DNA of 14,803 nucleotides from CAZWVR01 sp964637235. GTDB taxonomy: Bacteria > Bacteroidota > Bacteroidia > Bacteroidales > S143-33. Of the stretch, positions 14,607 through 14,803 are shown one piece after another (position 1 is the first letter of the stretch; the number at the start of each line of letters is the position of its first letter). The notes under the pieces are model-generated. The model ran no database searches, was not told where the DNA came from, and saw nothing but the letters and a program-made list of their open reading frames with translations. The stretch lies in assembly GCA_964637235.1 (NCBI GenBank), contig CAZWVR010000060.1:1-14803 (forward strand), written 5' to 3'. Both the position numbers and the translations under genes were made by a program.

Positions 14607-14803
14607 TTAAATGATTGTAATGTCAAAATCCTCAGGCACAGGGCGGTTCAGCACCTGCATGGCAAACTGTATAGCTTCCAAAAGCAGAATATCCGAGCGC
14701 GTGCGGCGTTTGGCTTTGTAGTTTATTTTGTCCTCATCAATGAATTTTGTAAGTGCTTGCAGCAGAAGTTGTTTTCCTTCTTTGTTGAGCGAAAAACCGC
14801 CTG
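14607..14803 (-). CDS. cas1: CRISPR-associated integrase Cas1, C-terminal part (5' end outside window)
   Basis: Only the last 64 residues are present, starting in GGFSLNKEGKQLLL and ending DFDITII before the TAA at 14609-14607. The GGF-LN-EGK-LLL segment and the following basic patch (KAKRRTRSD) with LEAIQFAMQVL match the C-terminal helices of Cas1, the integrase subunit that joins new spacers to the array. The catalytic residues lie outside the window. The fragment was read directly from sequence because it has no start inside the window. Its DNA is about 47% GC, clearly higher than the rest of the locus. The neighbouring cas2 and cas4 make the assignment secure despite the short length. Confidence 0.85.
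   Translation of the reverse strand, partial: GGFSLNKEGKQLLLQALTKFIDEDKINYKAKRRTRSDILLLEAIQFAMQVLNRPVPEDFDITII

Noticed and set aside
14597..14626. TTG start extending Cas2 by ten residues
   Set aside because: It would overlap the last codons of cas1, and the family begins at the MIIWVLYD strand, so the ATG at 14596 is preferred.
13047..14803. CRISPR array inside the window
   Set aside because: No regularly spaced direct repeat of 25-40 nt was seen anywhere near the cas genes or elsewhere.

Overview
The window is low-GC DNA (roughly 30% by eye) that fits a member of the Bacteroidota. Start codons are preceded by A-rich leaders with no clear Shine-Dalgarno sequence. Sites resembling the Bacteroidota -7 element (TAnnTTTG) occur upstream of some genes. 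The gene content also fits: an adjacent GlsA/GlsB-like acyltransferase pair for amino-acid lipids, a divergent long GroES paralogue, a 7TM-PAS-PP2C sensor phosphatase and a Cas6b-like Cas6. I cannot place it below phylum.

Region 1 (1-2971, minus strand) is a tight four-gene run transcribed right to left: ftsY, an ApbE lipoprotein, a GroES-like protein and a tRNA nucleotidyltransferase (CCA-adding) family gene that leaves the window. Gaps between the genes are only 10-11 nt, so this is probably one operon combining membrane targeting, flavinylation, folding and tRNA maturation. Region 2 (3083-5524, minus) is a large sensor phosphatase with a signal peptide, a beta-rich extracytoplasmic domain, about seven membrane helices, a coiled coil, a PAS domain and a SpoIIE/PP2C output domain. 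It is divergent from Region 3 (5759-8563, plus), an AddB-like PD-(D/E)XK nuclease with the four-cysteine iron-sulphur pattern.

Region 4 (8564-11720, minus) is a second compact operon: glsA-like acyltransferase, glsB-like N-acyltransferase, yqeY and aroC. The pair overlaps by 11 nt. AroC is a short variant, and its stop codon touches the stop codon of the convergent AddB-like gene. Region 5 (11721-13056) holds an 87-nt GC-rich islet of unknown nature, a good promoter candidate, an unrecognised lipoprotein gene and its rho-independent terminator.

Region 6 (13065-14803, minus) is the downstream end of a CRISPR-Cas locus in transcription order cas1 (3' end only), cas2, cas4, cas6. No CRISPR array and no interference effector lie in the window; if they exist they are to the right. 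GC content rises from cas6 towards cas1, which reaches about 47%, suggesting a transferred or mosaic origin. No tRNA, rRNA, transposase or phage gene was seen.
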